From contig DATGZX010000196.1 of the NCBI GenBank assembly GCA_035296965.1, positions 1 through 6,806 on the forward strand: a DNA stretch of 6,806 bases. The letters run 5' to 3'. This DNA is from DATGZX01 sp035296965. GTDB lineage: Bacteria; Planctomycetota; Planctomycetia; Gemmatales; Gemmataceae. The notes below the pieces were generated by a model. The model saw only the letters and a program-made list of their open reading frames with translations, made no database searches and was not told where the DNA came from. The translations under genes and the position numbers were made by a program. Numbering within the stretch: the first letter of the stretch is position 1; the number at the start of each line of letters is the position of its first letter. Of this stretch, positions 1 to 5,594 are shown one piece after another.

Positions 1-1
1 C

Positions 2-232
2 GGCGAGACCGGAGAAATCTTGGTCAGCTATGACGCGGGGGGGCGTGGCTGGACCCTGTCGGTATCTGACAACGGCACGGGGGCTGCGGACGTTACTGCC
101 GAAAGGCCACACACCGGTCTCGGCACAAGCATTGTCGAGGCGCTGGCCCGTCAACTCGATGCCACGCTAGCGAAATCCGGTGGCCCCCAGGGGACCACCG
201 TCTCAATTGTTGCGCGGGAGGCTCCTAGTTGA
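2..232 (+). CDS. Sensor histidine kinase, C-terminal ATP-binding end (partial)
   Basis: This is the last 76 residues of a protein whose start lies left of the window. It carries the end of a GHKL/HATPase_c fold: a G1 box DNGTG (partial residues 23-27) and a G2 box TGLGTSIVEALA (38-49), followed by an amphipathic helix and a closing beta strand (GTTVSIVA). The short spacing between the G boxes and the GLGTSIVEALARQL form resemble HWE/HisKA_2 family kinases of alphaproteobacteria, which autophosphorylate a histidine and pass the phosphate to a response regulator. The ATP-lid, N-box, phosphoacceptor helix and sensor domains are not in view, so neither signal nor partner can be named. The stop is TGA at 230-232. 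The kinase call is confident; the subfamily is an inference from motif shape. Confidence 0.85.
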   Translation, partial: GETGEILVSYDAGGRGWTLSVSDNGTGAADVTAERPHTGLGTSIVEALARQLDATLAKSGGPQGTTVSIVAREAPS

Positions 233-241
233 CGTACCAGC

Positions 242-256
242 CGGGCGTTCCGCCCG
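242..256 (+). terminator. Compact GC hairpin after the kinase gene
   Basis: CGGGCG and CGCCCG form a perfect 6-bp stem around a 3-base TTC loop, beginning 9 bases after the kinase stop codon. The position and all-GC stem fit a transcription terminator or an mRNA 3'-end stabiliser. No T run follows, so a classic intrinsic terminator is not shown. Confidence 0.4.
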
Positions 257-315
257 ACGCTGCGGAGATACGTTGGATGATCGTGCGCATTGCGCGTCAA
301 CAACACTGATCTATA

Positions 316-1413
316 TTGAGCATGGCAGACAAGCAGCAGAAGTTAGAGGTCGTGCCGCCGGCAGAGGAGCCGGAGGAGATGCCTCTACCCTTCGATCCGG
401 AGGTCATATTCCTCGGCGGTCTATTCGCTCTTGCGCTGCTGACTGCGGTCTATGTAGCGGCCGAGATTGTACTACCATTGGTCCTTGCTGTCGTTCTCAA
501 GCTCCTGTTGCAACCAGCCATGCGGCTATTGGAGCGATGGCACATACTACCGCGCATGGTCGCGGCGTTGCTGCTGATCCTTGCAGTGTTCGGAACAATC
601 GTAGGCTTAGGCGCGGCCATAGAGGGCCCGGCGGCCAAGCTGCCGGAGGGCATTCCTCGGCTTCAGGAGCGGCTGAGTTTCTTGCAGGCACCCATCAACA
701 CGCTGCAACGGTTCTTGCAGCAGGTGGAAGGGTCTGGACCACCGGCGGGGGCACCCACCGCGGCCTCGATGGGAAGCTCAAGGCTTATGACGAAGCTTTT
801 CACTGGCACCCGGGATTTTGCCAGCGGATTCTTTATGACAATTCTGTTTCTCTTTTTCCTGCTCGTGTCTGGTGACACGTTCCTGCGCCGGCTTGTCGAG
901 ATCCTGCCAAGCTTCAGCAATAAGCGCCAAGCCGTCGACATCTCGCAACAGATCGAAAGCGATATCTCCGCGTATCTGGTCACGATTACGCTCATGAATG
1001 CCGCAGTCGGTATTGCCACGGCAATGGTTATGTGGCTCACGGGGATCGGCGACCCGATTCTCTGGGGCGCGGTCGCTTTTCTGCTGAACTTCGTGCCGAT
1101 CCTTGGTCCAATTTTGGGCGTGGTGATCTTTTTCCTCGCCGGCCTGTTGACCATTGACACGCTTTGGCAAGCGTTCCTGCCTGCTGGGCTTTACCTCGGA
1201 ATTCATTTGATCGAAGGCGAGACGATAACTCCGATGCTTCTCGCCAAGCGGTTCACCCTCAATCCCGTTCTCGTCATCATCTCGCTCGTCTTCTGGTTCT
1301 GGATGTGGGGTGCTCCCGGAGCGATCCTCTCCGTACCAATGCTGGCGATCACGAAAATCATCTGCGACCGCATTCGGCCGCTAGCCGCATTCGGACACTT
1401 TCTGGAAGGATAA
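316..1413 (+). CDS. AI-2E family transporter (PerM/TqsA/YdiK-like membrane protein)
   Basis: A 365-residue inner-membrane protein of the AI-2E transporter family (PF01594). Members have been linked to autoinducer-2 export, Na+/H+ antiport and other efflux, so the substrate here is unknown. Counting from the TTG at 316, hydrophobic segments lie near residues 31-68 (two helices), 81-101, 170-186, 219-241, 248-280, 284-299 and 317-346. A long soluble stretch (102-168) separates helices 3 and 4, as is usual in the family. Family motifs are LNFVPILGPILG (257-268), EGETITP (300-306) and GAPGAILSVPM (332-342). The length is normal and no disruption is seen. The start is uncertain: TTG 316 and ATG 322 have no Shine-Dalgarno sequence, while ATG 379 (residue 22) has GAGGAG at 364-369, nine bases upstream, and lies just before the first helix. 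The gene begins 83 bases after the kinase stop, but a hairpin lies between, so one operon is not established. Confidence 0.92.
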   Translation: MSMADKQQKLEVVPPAEEPEEMPLPFDPEVIFLGGLFALALLTAVYVAAEIVLPLVLAVVLKLLLQPAMRLLERWHILPRMVAALLLILAVFGTIVGLGAAIEGPAAKLPEGIPRLQERLSFLQAPINTLQRFLQQVEGSGPPAGAPTAASMGSSRLMTKLFTGTRDFASGFFMTILFLFFLLVSGDTFLRRLVEILPSFSNKRQAVDISQQIESDISAYLVTITLMNAAVGIATAMVMWLTGIGDPILWGAVAFLLNFVPILGPILGVVIFFLAGLLTIDTLWQAFLPAGLYLGIHLIEGETITPMLLAKRFTLNPVLVIISLVFWFWMWGAPGAILSVPMLAITKIICDRIRPLAAFGHFLEG

Positions 1414-1429
1414 GAGCTACTCACCTTCG

Positions 1430-1448
1430 AGGGACTGGGGAGGTCCCT
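1430..1448. terminator. Stem-loop just after the AI-2E gene
   Basis: AGGGAC (1430-1435) pairs with GTCCCT (1443-1448) across a 7-base loop, 16 bases after the AI-2E stop codon and within the gap between two convergent genes. Position supports a terminator role. There is no U-rich tail, so the call is weak. Confidence 0.35.
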
Positions 1449-1522
1449 GTTGGGCGCGAAGCTGCAGTCGCTGTGTGTCCGCCTCGGGTCAGTAGCTGAC
1501 ACATTCGCAGTCATCGAAGGTG

Positions 1523-1546
1523 GGCCGCTTTGTGCCAGAAGCGGCC
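1523..1546. terminator. 8-bp palindromic stem-loop in the convergent gap
   Basis: GGCCGCTT (1523-1530) and AAGCGGCC (1539-1546) form a perfect 8-bp stem with an 8-base loop, 27 bases beyond the permease stop codon on that gene's strand. It could terminate transcription from either convergent gene. Neither flank has a T run. The arrangement also resembles short dispersed palindromes common in intergenic DNA of Bradyrhizobium-like genomes; that is an impression that needs a genome-wide repeat search. Confidence 0.4.
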
Positions 1547-1573
1547 ATTCTCCGCTCACCGCTTGGATGCACC

Positions 1574-2692
1574 TCAGGCGTGTCCAAGCGCCGTAGCGGG
1601 ACTTTGCCGGGTCGCTAACCACGCTGGATAAAACGAACCAAGAATGCCTAACGCTATTGCCGCCAAGGCCGTTGCGGTGACGAGCGCTGGTGTCGGTCGC
1701 ACGGCAACGAAGCGTCCGATGGCCGGAATCGCACTGAGCAGGTGCGATCCGGCTATGCCGATAACGGCACCAACGGCGCTGCCGATGGTGGACAGGATGA
1801 ACCCCTCGATAACGATTGCCCCCATGACGCGCTCGGTCGACCAGCCGATCGCCGACAGGATGCCGATTTCTCGCGTGCGCTCCAGGACTGCCATCAGCAG
1901 CGTGTTGAGGACCATGAGAACGCCCATCAGAAGCGCGACCCAGGCCATTGATGTTGACACCGCGCGCAAGAGACCGAGCATGCTGTCGTTGCGGAGTACG
2001 CTCTCGCTCTTCGACGCGGATAGATCGCCATCGGCCTCGATGGCGCTGGACACGCGATCGAGCTCGGCGGGGTTTTCCGGATGCGCAAGCTTGACGGACA
2101 AGAAAGTCACCGCGCCAGAACGAAATGTCAGCTCTTGCAGATCGGCGAGCGGGACAACAACTACGTTGCGATTGATGATTGAGTTAAAGCGGGTAACCCC
2201 CACAATCTGAAACTGCTCCCCCAACAGGCCGATAGCGTCACCTGCGCGCTTTTGCAGGGCGTGCGCTAGGTCAATGCCGACCAGCACGACCTTACGTTCG
2301 CCTAGATGCGGCAAACGCCCCTCTTCGAGCGGAACATTCTGCCAAAAGAAGCTATCTTCCGGCCAGCCCACTGCGAGCACGTGCTCATCGCGGTCGGTTG
2401 CAACAAGCGAAATAAGTTCGCCGGAAACGGCGAGAACGCCGGGGATCTCGGCTATGCGCGGGGCAACGGATTCCGGGATTGTTCCGCCGAAAAGCTCGGC
2501 AGTCCCGCGACGTCTGACCGTCAGATCGGCGCCGTGTTCTTCGATGCTCTGTTGCACATTCTGGTACACGCTTCGCGACAAACCATAGAGCGTGATGAAG
2601 CTGCCAACGGCGAGGGCTACACCAAGCGCCGTGAGAATGGACCGTGCCGGCCTGCGCTTGAGATTGCGGAATGCGAGCTGAATATGGTTCAA
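1574..2692 (-). CDS. ABC transporter permease, FtsX/MacB family
   Basis: An intact 372-residue permease of the FtsX-like family (MacB_PCD plus FtsX domains). Such permeases are type VII ABC components that couple ATP hydrolysis to periplasmic movements, as in LolCDE lipoprotein sorting or MacB efflux. It has an N-terminal amphipathic stretch (LAFRNLKRRPARS, 6-18), TM1 near 19-43, a periplasmic MacB-core domain of about 44-240, and three C-terminal helices near 250-275, 290-318 and 335-358. The coupling motif ERTREIGILSAIGWS (271-285) and the family ending YPAWLATRQSPATAL (355-369) are clear. The start is TTG: CGAGG sits seven bases upstream, and the TTG overlaps the stop of the upstream ATPase remnant as TTGA, implying former translational coupling. 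Its ATPase partner in the same operon is truncated, and no periplasmic adaptor gene is in view. It is therefore either non-functional or uses an ATPase encoded elsewhere. The substrate is unknown. Confidence 0.93.
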   Translation of the reverse strand: MNHIQLAFRNLKRRPARSILTALGVALAVGSFITLYGLSRSVYQNVQQSIEEHGADLTVRRRGTAELFGGTIPESVAPRIAEIPGVLAVSGELISLVATDRDEHVLAVGWPEDSFFWQNVPLEEGRLPHLGERKVVLVGIDLAHALQKRAGDAIGLLGEQFQIVGVTRFNSIINRNVVVVPLADLQELTFRSGAVTFLSVKLAHPENPAELDRVSSAIEADGDLSASKSESVLRNDSMLGLLRAVSTSMAWVALLMGVLMVLNTLLMAVLERTREIGILSAIGWSTERVMGAIVIEGFILSTIGSAVGAVIGIAGSHLLSAIPAIGRFVAVRPTPALVTATALAAIALGILGSFYPAWLATRQSPATALGHA

Positions 2693-2895
2693 CTCGCGAC
2701 CTCGTGTGCTTGCACGGAGGATTGCTCGAACACCTGACGATCCTTGATTTGAATTCGCCGCGCGCAGCGATCGGCGTGACCGGCGTGATGCGTTACGAGG
2801 ACGAGTGTCGCGCCCCGCGTGTGATGCAAGTCGAATAGGAAGTCCATGATTGCGGCCCCATTGGTGCTGTCGAGGTTTCCGGTCGACTCATCCGC
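2689..2895 (-). pseudogene. Truncated ABC transporter ATPase (LolD/MacB type), C-terminal remnant
   Basis: Only about the last 68 residues of a roughly 220-240-residue ABC ATPase survive. Reading on the minus strand they start with ADESTGNLD, the end of Walker B plus the D-loop of the LolD/MacB class (usual form ADEPTGNLD, so Pro is replaced by Ser). They continue through a helix and LVLVTHH with the switch-histidine (H-loop), then the usual ARRIQIKDRQV ending. The Walker A P-loop, Q-loop and LSGGQ signature are absent from all reading frames upstream, so this is loss by deletion or rearrangement and not a frameshift. Upstream of about 2896 the frame stays open to 3231, but the residues there resemble no ATPase. 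The stop TGA (2689-2691) overlaps the permease start, the normal operon arrangement for this family. A protein lacking the nucleotide-binding loop could not hydrolyse ATP. Confidence 0.85.
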
Positions 2896-2986
2896 GACAT
2901 TCTGGTATGTCGTTCCCGCCGACGACAAACAGAACGCTTGGCTAATTGTATCCCAAATTGTCCTTGATTCGTTCGAAGGACTCAAA

Positions 2987-3058
2987 ATGACTTGCCCCAA
3001 AACGAACGCCAAGCGCTGGCAAGAATTGCAGTCGATCCGCAAGCGGCTCAGGAAATGA
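2987..3058 (+). CDS. Possible 23-residue basic small protein
   Basis: A very short frame starting MTCPKTNAKRWQ and ending RKRLRK, rich in Lys and Arg. Its ATG at 2987 has GAAGGA (2975-2980) six bases upstream, a good ribosome binding site. Its TGA overlaps the ATG of the next small frame (ATGA at 3055-3058), which suggests translational coupling. It lies in the DNA that replaced the 5' part of the ABC ATPase. The same frame is open leftwards to 2846, so it could also be the tail of an interrupted gene. I do not recognise the sequence. Length alone gives no statistical support; the ribosome binding site and overlap are the only arguments. Confidence 0.25.
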   Translation: MTCPKTNAKRWQELQSIRKRLRK

Positions 3059-3162
3059 AAACTCGAACCCGCTGCCGCAAGAGGGCCAATTACACGCCAG
3101 CCCAGTACAAAGCGCGGCTCCAGAGGACGGGTAAGACCTCCTCGACCTTTGGAAGGAACTAA
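3055..3162 (+). CDS. Possible 35-residue Arg/Lys-rich small protein
   Basis: A 35-residue frame beginning MKTRTRCRKRANYTPAQYKA and ending in GRN, with about a third basic residues. Its ATG overlaps the stop of the preceding tiny frame by ATGA, and AGGA lies a few bases upstream (3050-3053), close to the start. It could be a nucleic-acid-binding or stress-type micropeptide, but no family is recognised and no function is proposed. It sits 67 bases before the His-rich gene on the same strand, so the three could share a transcript. Confidence 0.25.
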   Translation: MKTRTRCRKRANYTPAQYKARLQRTGKTSSTFGRN

Positions 3163-3217
3163 CGGCTCTTGGCTGCGTTCCCCACGCACGATCATCTCAC
3201 TTCCCTGACAATTAAAA

Positions 3218-3222
3218 AAGGA
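3218..3222 (+). promoter_or_regulatory. Ribosome binding site of the His-rich gene
   Basis: AAGGA inside an A-rich stretch (AAAAAAGGAAA), seven bases before the ATG at 3230. It fixes the start of the His-rich protein and rules out a longer product. Confidence 0.75.
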
Positions 3223-3229
3223 AACCCCC

Positions 3230-3442
3230 ATGTCGAAGAAAGCTGCGGAACATCACAAGAAGGCATCAGAACAGTGCACTCACGCCGCGAGGCACCACGG
3301 GGAAGCGGCCAAGCATCACGAGGCTGGACATCACGAAAAGGCGGCGCACCATGCACACACAGCGAGAGCCCACGAGGTTCTCGCCAGAGGGCACGCTCAA
3401 GACGCAGCGAAGGCTCACGCCGAGGAGCACGGCAAGAAATAG
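3230..3442 (+). CDS. Small histidine/alanine-rich protein (70 aa)
   Basis: A 70-residue, strongly helical-looking protein starting MSKKAAEHHKKASEQ. It has 16 His and about 19 Ala, many Lys/Glu, no hydrophobic segment and no signal peptide, so it is probably cytoplasmic. His pairs occur at 8-9, 22-23, 29-30, 34-35 and 40-41. Several sit in an AAxHH pattern with spacings of 14 and 7, so they should line one face of a helix; a single Cys is at 17. Similar short His/Ala-rich proteins of unknown function occur in many proteobacteria, from memory of the family. Metal binding (Ni, Zn, Cu), pH buffering or nucleic-acid association are plausible from composition only. The ATG has a strong ribosome binding site with seven-base spacing, which makes this a real gene despite its low complexity. 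No partner gene lies beside it: an ATPase remnant and micro-frames lie upstream, gene-poor DNA downstream. Confidence 0.8.
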   Translation: MSKKAAEHHKKASEQCTHAARHHGEAAKHHEAGHHEKAAHHAHTARAHEVLARGHAQDAAKAHAEEHGKK

Positions 3443-4138
3443 CATCCGAGGTGACGAATCCTTAAGACCAGGGTTCTGCTCTGCGGGCGGCCTGTTGTCT
3501 ATTGCGGAATGCGCCTTCGCTTTAGCCGATGCCGTCGCGCCGGATGAAGTCAAACGGCTGCGAAGGCCGTAACAGCCGCCAACGCACCGCTGTGTCGCTG
3601 CCGAGGAGCAGAGTTTGCGAGACGAGCAATTGGATTGGGCATGTCTGACCTCTGCAGTAGCACCCCGACCACCAACGCCATGCACGCTCCAAGTGAAAAA
3701 AGTCGTTCATATCAGCGTCCTTGATCGGAATGGGGAGGCTGATCTTCGGCCTTTGATTCTTTGCAGAGCCGTTTGACGTCGGCTTCAGCCTGTGCTCCGG
3801 TGTTTGGTAGACGCCCTTGCCAACCCTAGTAACGGTCTTGTCATTGCCCGTTGGCTCTTATGTCGACGACGAGGCACTTCTCGCTGAGTCGGCGTGCAAA
3901 GGCGATTCGCCCAGTGGCGGGCGGGCAGAACGCCGCCCTCTCCGCGATGGATTTGCCAACGGCTCGACCGCGTTCTTCAACTCGACGAGCGCTGTTGTGC
4001 AAACGGTGGCCCTGCAATCCCTCCAGGTGGTGACCTCGCCTTCGCCGCTGGGCGGCTAGGGAGACGGCACCGTCTTCGTCACCGCTCTCTTCAACCTCCA
4101 GGATAGCCTCGCGGTCCCTTATCAATACGTCCTCCATC
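3443..4138. other. Gene-poor stretch of about 700 bases
   Basis: No frame here resembles a protein family I recognise. Several short frames are open on both strands at once, as expected for GC-rich non-coding DNA. The best candidate on the minus strand is the 62-residue frame 3522-3710, listed separately. A 98-residue minus frame (3841-4137) begins 13 bases from the divergent dehydrogenase gene, but has no ribosome binding site and competes with plus-strand frames over the same bases. A small hairpin (ACGGC 3554-3558 with GCCGT 3566-3570) is visible. The upstream control region of the dehydrogenase must lie towards the right end, but no clear -35/-10 pair or operator stands out. The stretch may hold decayed gene remnants. 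Confidence 0.5.
3522..3710 (-). CDS. Doubtful 62-residue frame with a ribosome binding site
   Basis: The minus-strand ATG at 3710 is preceded by AAGGA with seven-base spacing and opens a 62-residue frame beginning MNDFFHLERAWRWW. It contains three Cys and an aromatic-rich start, but no recognised domain, signal peptide or convincing membrane helix. The frame in front of it is also open for about 40 codons, so this may be part of a decayed longer gene. No neighbour supports it; it is listed only because of the ribosome binding site. Confidence 0.15.
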   Translation of the reverse strand: MNDFFHLERAWRWWSGCYCRGQTCPIQLLVSQTLLLGSDTAVRWRLLRPSQPFDFIRRDGIG

Positions 4139-4142
4139 AGGA

Positions 4143-4147
4143 AAGGA
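4143..4147 (+). promoter_or_regulatory. Ribosome binding site of the sugar dehydrogenase gene
   Basis: AAGGA within AGGAAAGGA. It lies three bases before the first ATG (4151) and six before the second (4154), so the second of the two adjacent Met codons has the better spacing. The product differs by only one residue. Confidence 0.7.
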
Positions 4148-4150
4148 CTA

Positions 4151-5512
4151 ATGATGCGCGAATCGGCTTCGATCGCTTTGGTTACGACTGTTCTGCTTGC
4201 GAGCAGTCATCTGCTTGCCGAAACAAGCACGCATGACGAGCAGGTTCTAAAAGGCCGGGAGGCGTTTGGCGACTGGCAAACGGCCAGACCGGGTGTGAGA
4301 AGGCTGCTCACGCTGCAAGACTTACCCCCGATCAGTCAATCGACTTCTACATGGGTCGAGATCGTTCCGAGGCCCAGCGGTGCCAAACCGACTGCACCTA
4401 AGGGGTTCTCCGTCGAGCTGGTGACGTCTGGCCTCGCTGGCCCACGAGTTATTCGCACTGCGCCAAACGGCGATCTTTTCGTGGCCGATAGTGAGTCCAA
4501 TTCAGTGCGCGTCTACCGCATTCCAGTGGGGAGCGCCAAGCCTACTAAAGACGAGGTTTTTGCGAGCGGCCTGAATAAGCCCTTTGGCATCGCTTTCTAT
4601 CCCCTCGGACCGAATCCCGAATGGATTTATGTCGCGAATACGAACGGCATTGTGCGCTTTCCCTATAAAAATGGCGATCTGAAAGCTACAGGCGAGGCGG
4701 AGAAAATAGTCGAGGGCATACCGTCGACGCATCACTGGACGCGCGACCTCGTCTTCTCGCCCGACGGCAAGCAGATGCTGTTATCCGTCGGCTCCGGATC
4801 GAATGCTGCCCTCGACATGTCCCCAGCGCCTCAGATTGACGGAGGTCTCGAAGCGTGGAAAAAAGCGCAACCGCTCGGGGCTACCTGGGACACCGAAGAG
4901 CGCCGCGCCGACGTGCTTTCGTTCGACCCAGAGGGTAAGGATGAAACGATCCTCGCCACGGGTTTGCGGAACTGTGCCGGTCTAACAGTCGAGCCGGCTA
5001 CCGGTGAGTTGTGGTGCGCGGTCAATGAGCGCGACGAGCTCGGGGATGACGTTCCCTTCGAATACGCGACCCATGTCGAGAAAGGCGCCTTCTATGGATG
5101 GCCTTGGTTTTACATCGGCGGAAACGAAGACCCTCGCCACAAAGGCGCACGTCCAGACCTCAAGGACCAGGTTACGGTTCCCGACGTGCTCATCGAAGCC
5201 CACGCAGCTCCCCTTCAAATGATCTTCTACGATGGTGACAACTTCCCGGCCGAGTACAATGGTGATGCGTTTTTGACTTTGCATGGTTCTTGGAACCGGA
5301 AACAACGATCCGGAAACAAAGTCGTGCGACTGCTGTTCAAAGACGGTAAACCGACTGGGGAATACGAGGACTTCCTGACAGGGTTCGTGGTATCAAACAA
5401 AGAAGCCTGGGGGCGCCCAGTTGGAGTGGCGATAGGAAAGGATGGCTCGCTATTCGTAACTGAAGATGCGGGCGGAACGATCTGGCGAATCGCATATCAG
5501 GCAGCCCGATGA
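4151..5512 (+). CDS. Secreted PQQ-type sugar dehydrogenase (L-sorbosone dehydrogenase family)
   Basis: A 453-residue protein with a Sec signal peptide: hydrophobic core of about residues 8-19, likely cleavage after LLA at 23. It is therefore periplasmic. The mature part is a beta-propeller of the soluble glucose dehydrogenase/L-sorbosone dehydrogenase (GSDH) family, which oxidises sugars or aldoses with PQQ. The catalytic-base region of sGDH (PSxxHxxxRL around His144 of the Acinetobacter enzyme) is matched by GIPSTHHWTRDL (189-200), giving H194 as the likely base and R198 as its following Arg. The PQQ-contacting RN of sGDH is matched by GLRNCAGL (271-278; R273, N274). Repeated blade motifs include APNGDLFVAD (104-113), FSPDGK (202-207), HGSWNR (378-383) and GRPVGVAIGKDGSLFVTEDAGG (421-442). 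The N-terminal AFGDW...PGVRRLLT (38-54) is typical of alphaproteobacterial members. No PQQ synthesis or cytochrome gene is in view. The substrate and true PQQ use are inferred from the family. Confidence 0.9.
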   Translation: MMRESASIALVTTVLLASSHLLAETSTHDEQVLKGREAFGDWQTARPGVRRLLTLQDLPPISQSTSTWVEIVPRPSGAKPTAPKGFSVELVTSGLAGPRVIRTAPNGDLFVADSESNSVRVYRIPVGSAKPTKDEVFASGLNKPFGIAFYPLGPNPEWIYVANTNGIVRFPYKNGDLKATGEAEKIVEGIPSTHHWTRDLVFSPDGKQMLLSVGSGSNAALDMSPAPQIDGGLEAWKKAQPLGATWDTEERRADVLSFDPEGKDETILATGLRNCAGLTVEPATGELWCAVNERDELGDDVPFEYATHVEKGAFYGWPWFYIGGNEDPRHKGARPDLKDQVTVPDVLIEAHAAPLQMIFYDGDNFPAEYNGDAFLTLHGSWNRKQRSGNKVVRLLFKDGKPTGEYEDFLTGFVVSNKEAWGRPVGVAIGKDGSLFVTEDAGGTIWRIAYQAAR

Positions 5513-5545
5513 TCTGAGCAGCGGTAAAGAGCTGACGCGGCGAGA

Positions 5546-5558
5546 AGGGGCCGCCCCT
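5546..5558. terminator. Short GC hairpin between two convergent genes
   Basis: AGGGG and CCCCT form a 5-bp stem around a CCG loop, 33 bases after the dehydrogenase stop and 36 bases past the end of the opposing phosphatase gene. The position fits a shared bidirectional terminator. No T tract follows on either strand. Confidence 0.4.
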
Positions 5559-5594
5559 GAACTCTGCCCGGTGTCACACGGAAACGCAACGGGT

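Noticed and set aside
663..1160. Long minus-strand open frame inside the AI-2E gene
   Set aside because: It is antisense to a gene with clear family motifs and membrane pattern; its translation resembles nothing and reflects GC-rich codon use of the real gene.
1644..2210. 188-codon plus-strand open frame across the permease gene
   Set aside because: It is antisense to an intact FtsX permease with recognisable motifs; low-complexity Ser/Thr/Arg composition is typical of an antisense frame.
2896..2911. GACAT/ATGTC 5-bp inverted repeat exactly at the ATPase junction, considered as a mobile-element end
   Set aside because: Too short to distinguish from chance; no transposase, matching far end or target-site duplication was seen.
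3266..3685. 139-codon minus-strand frame across the His-rich gene
   Set aside because: It is antisense to the His-rich gene, has no ribosome binding site, and is rich in Cys/Arg/Ser as expected from antisense of His and Ala codons.
3841..4137. 98-codon minus-strand frame divergent from the dehydrogenase
   Set aside because: No ribosome binding site, no recognisable family, and several competing open frames over the same bases.
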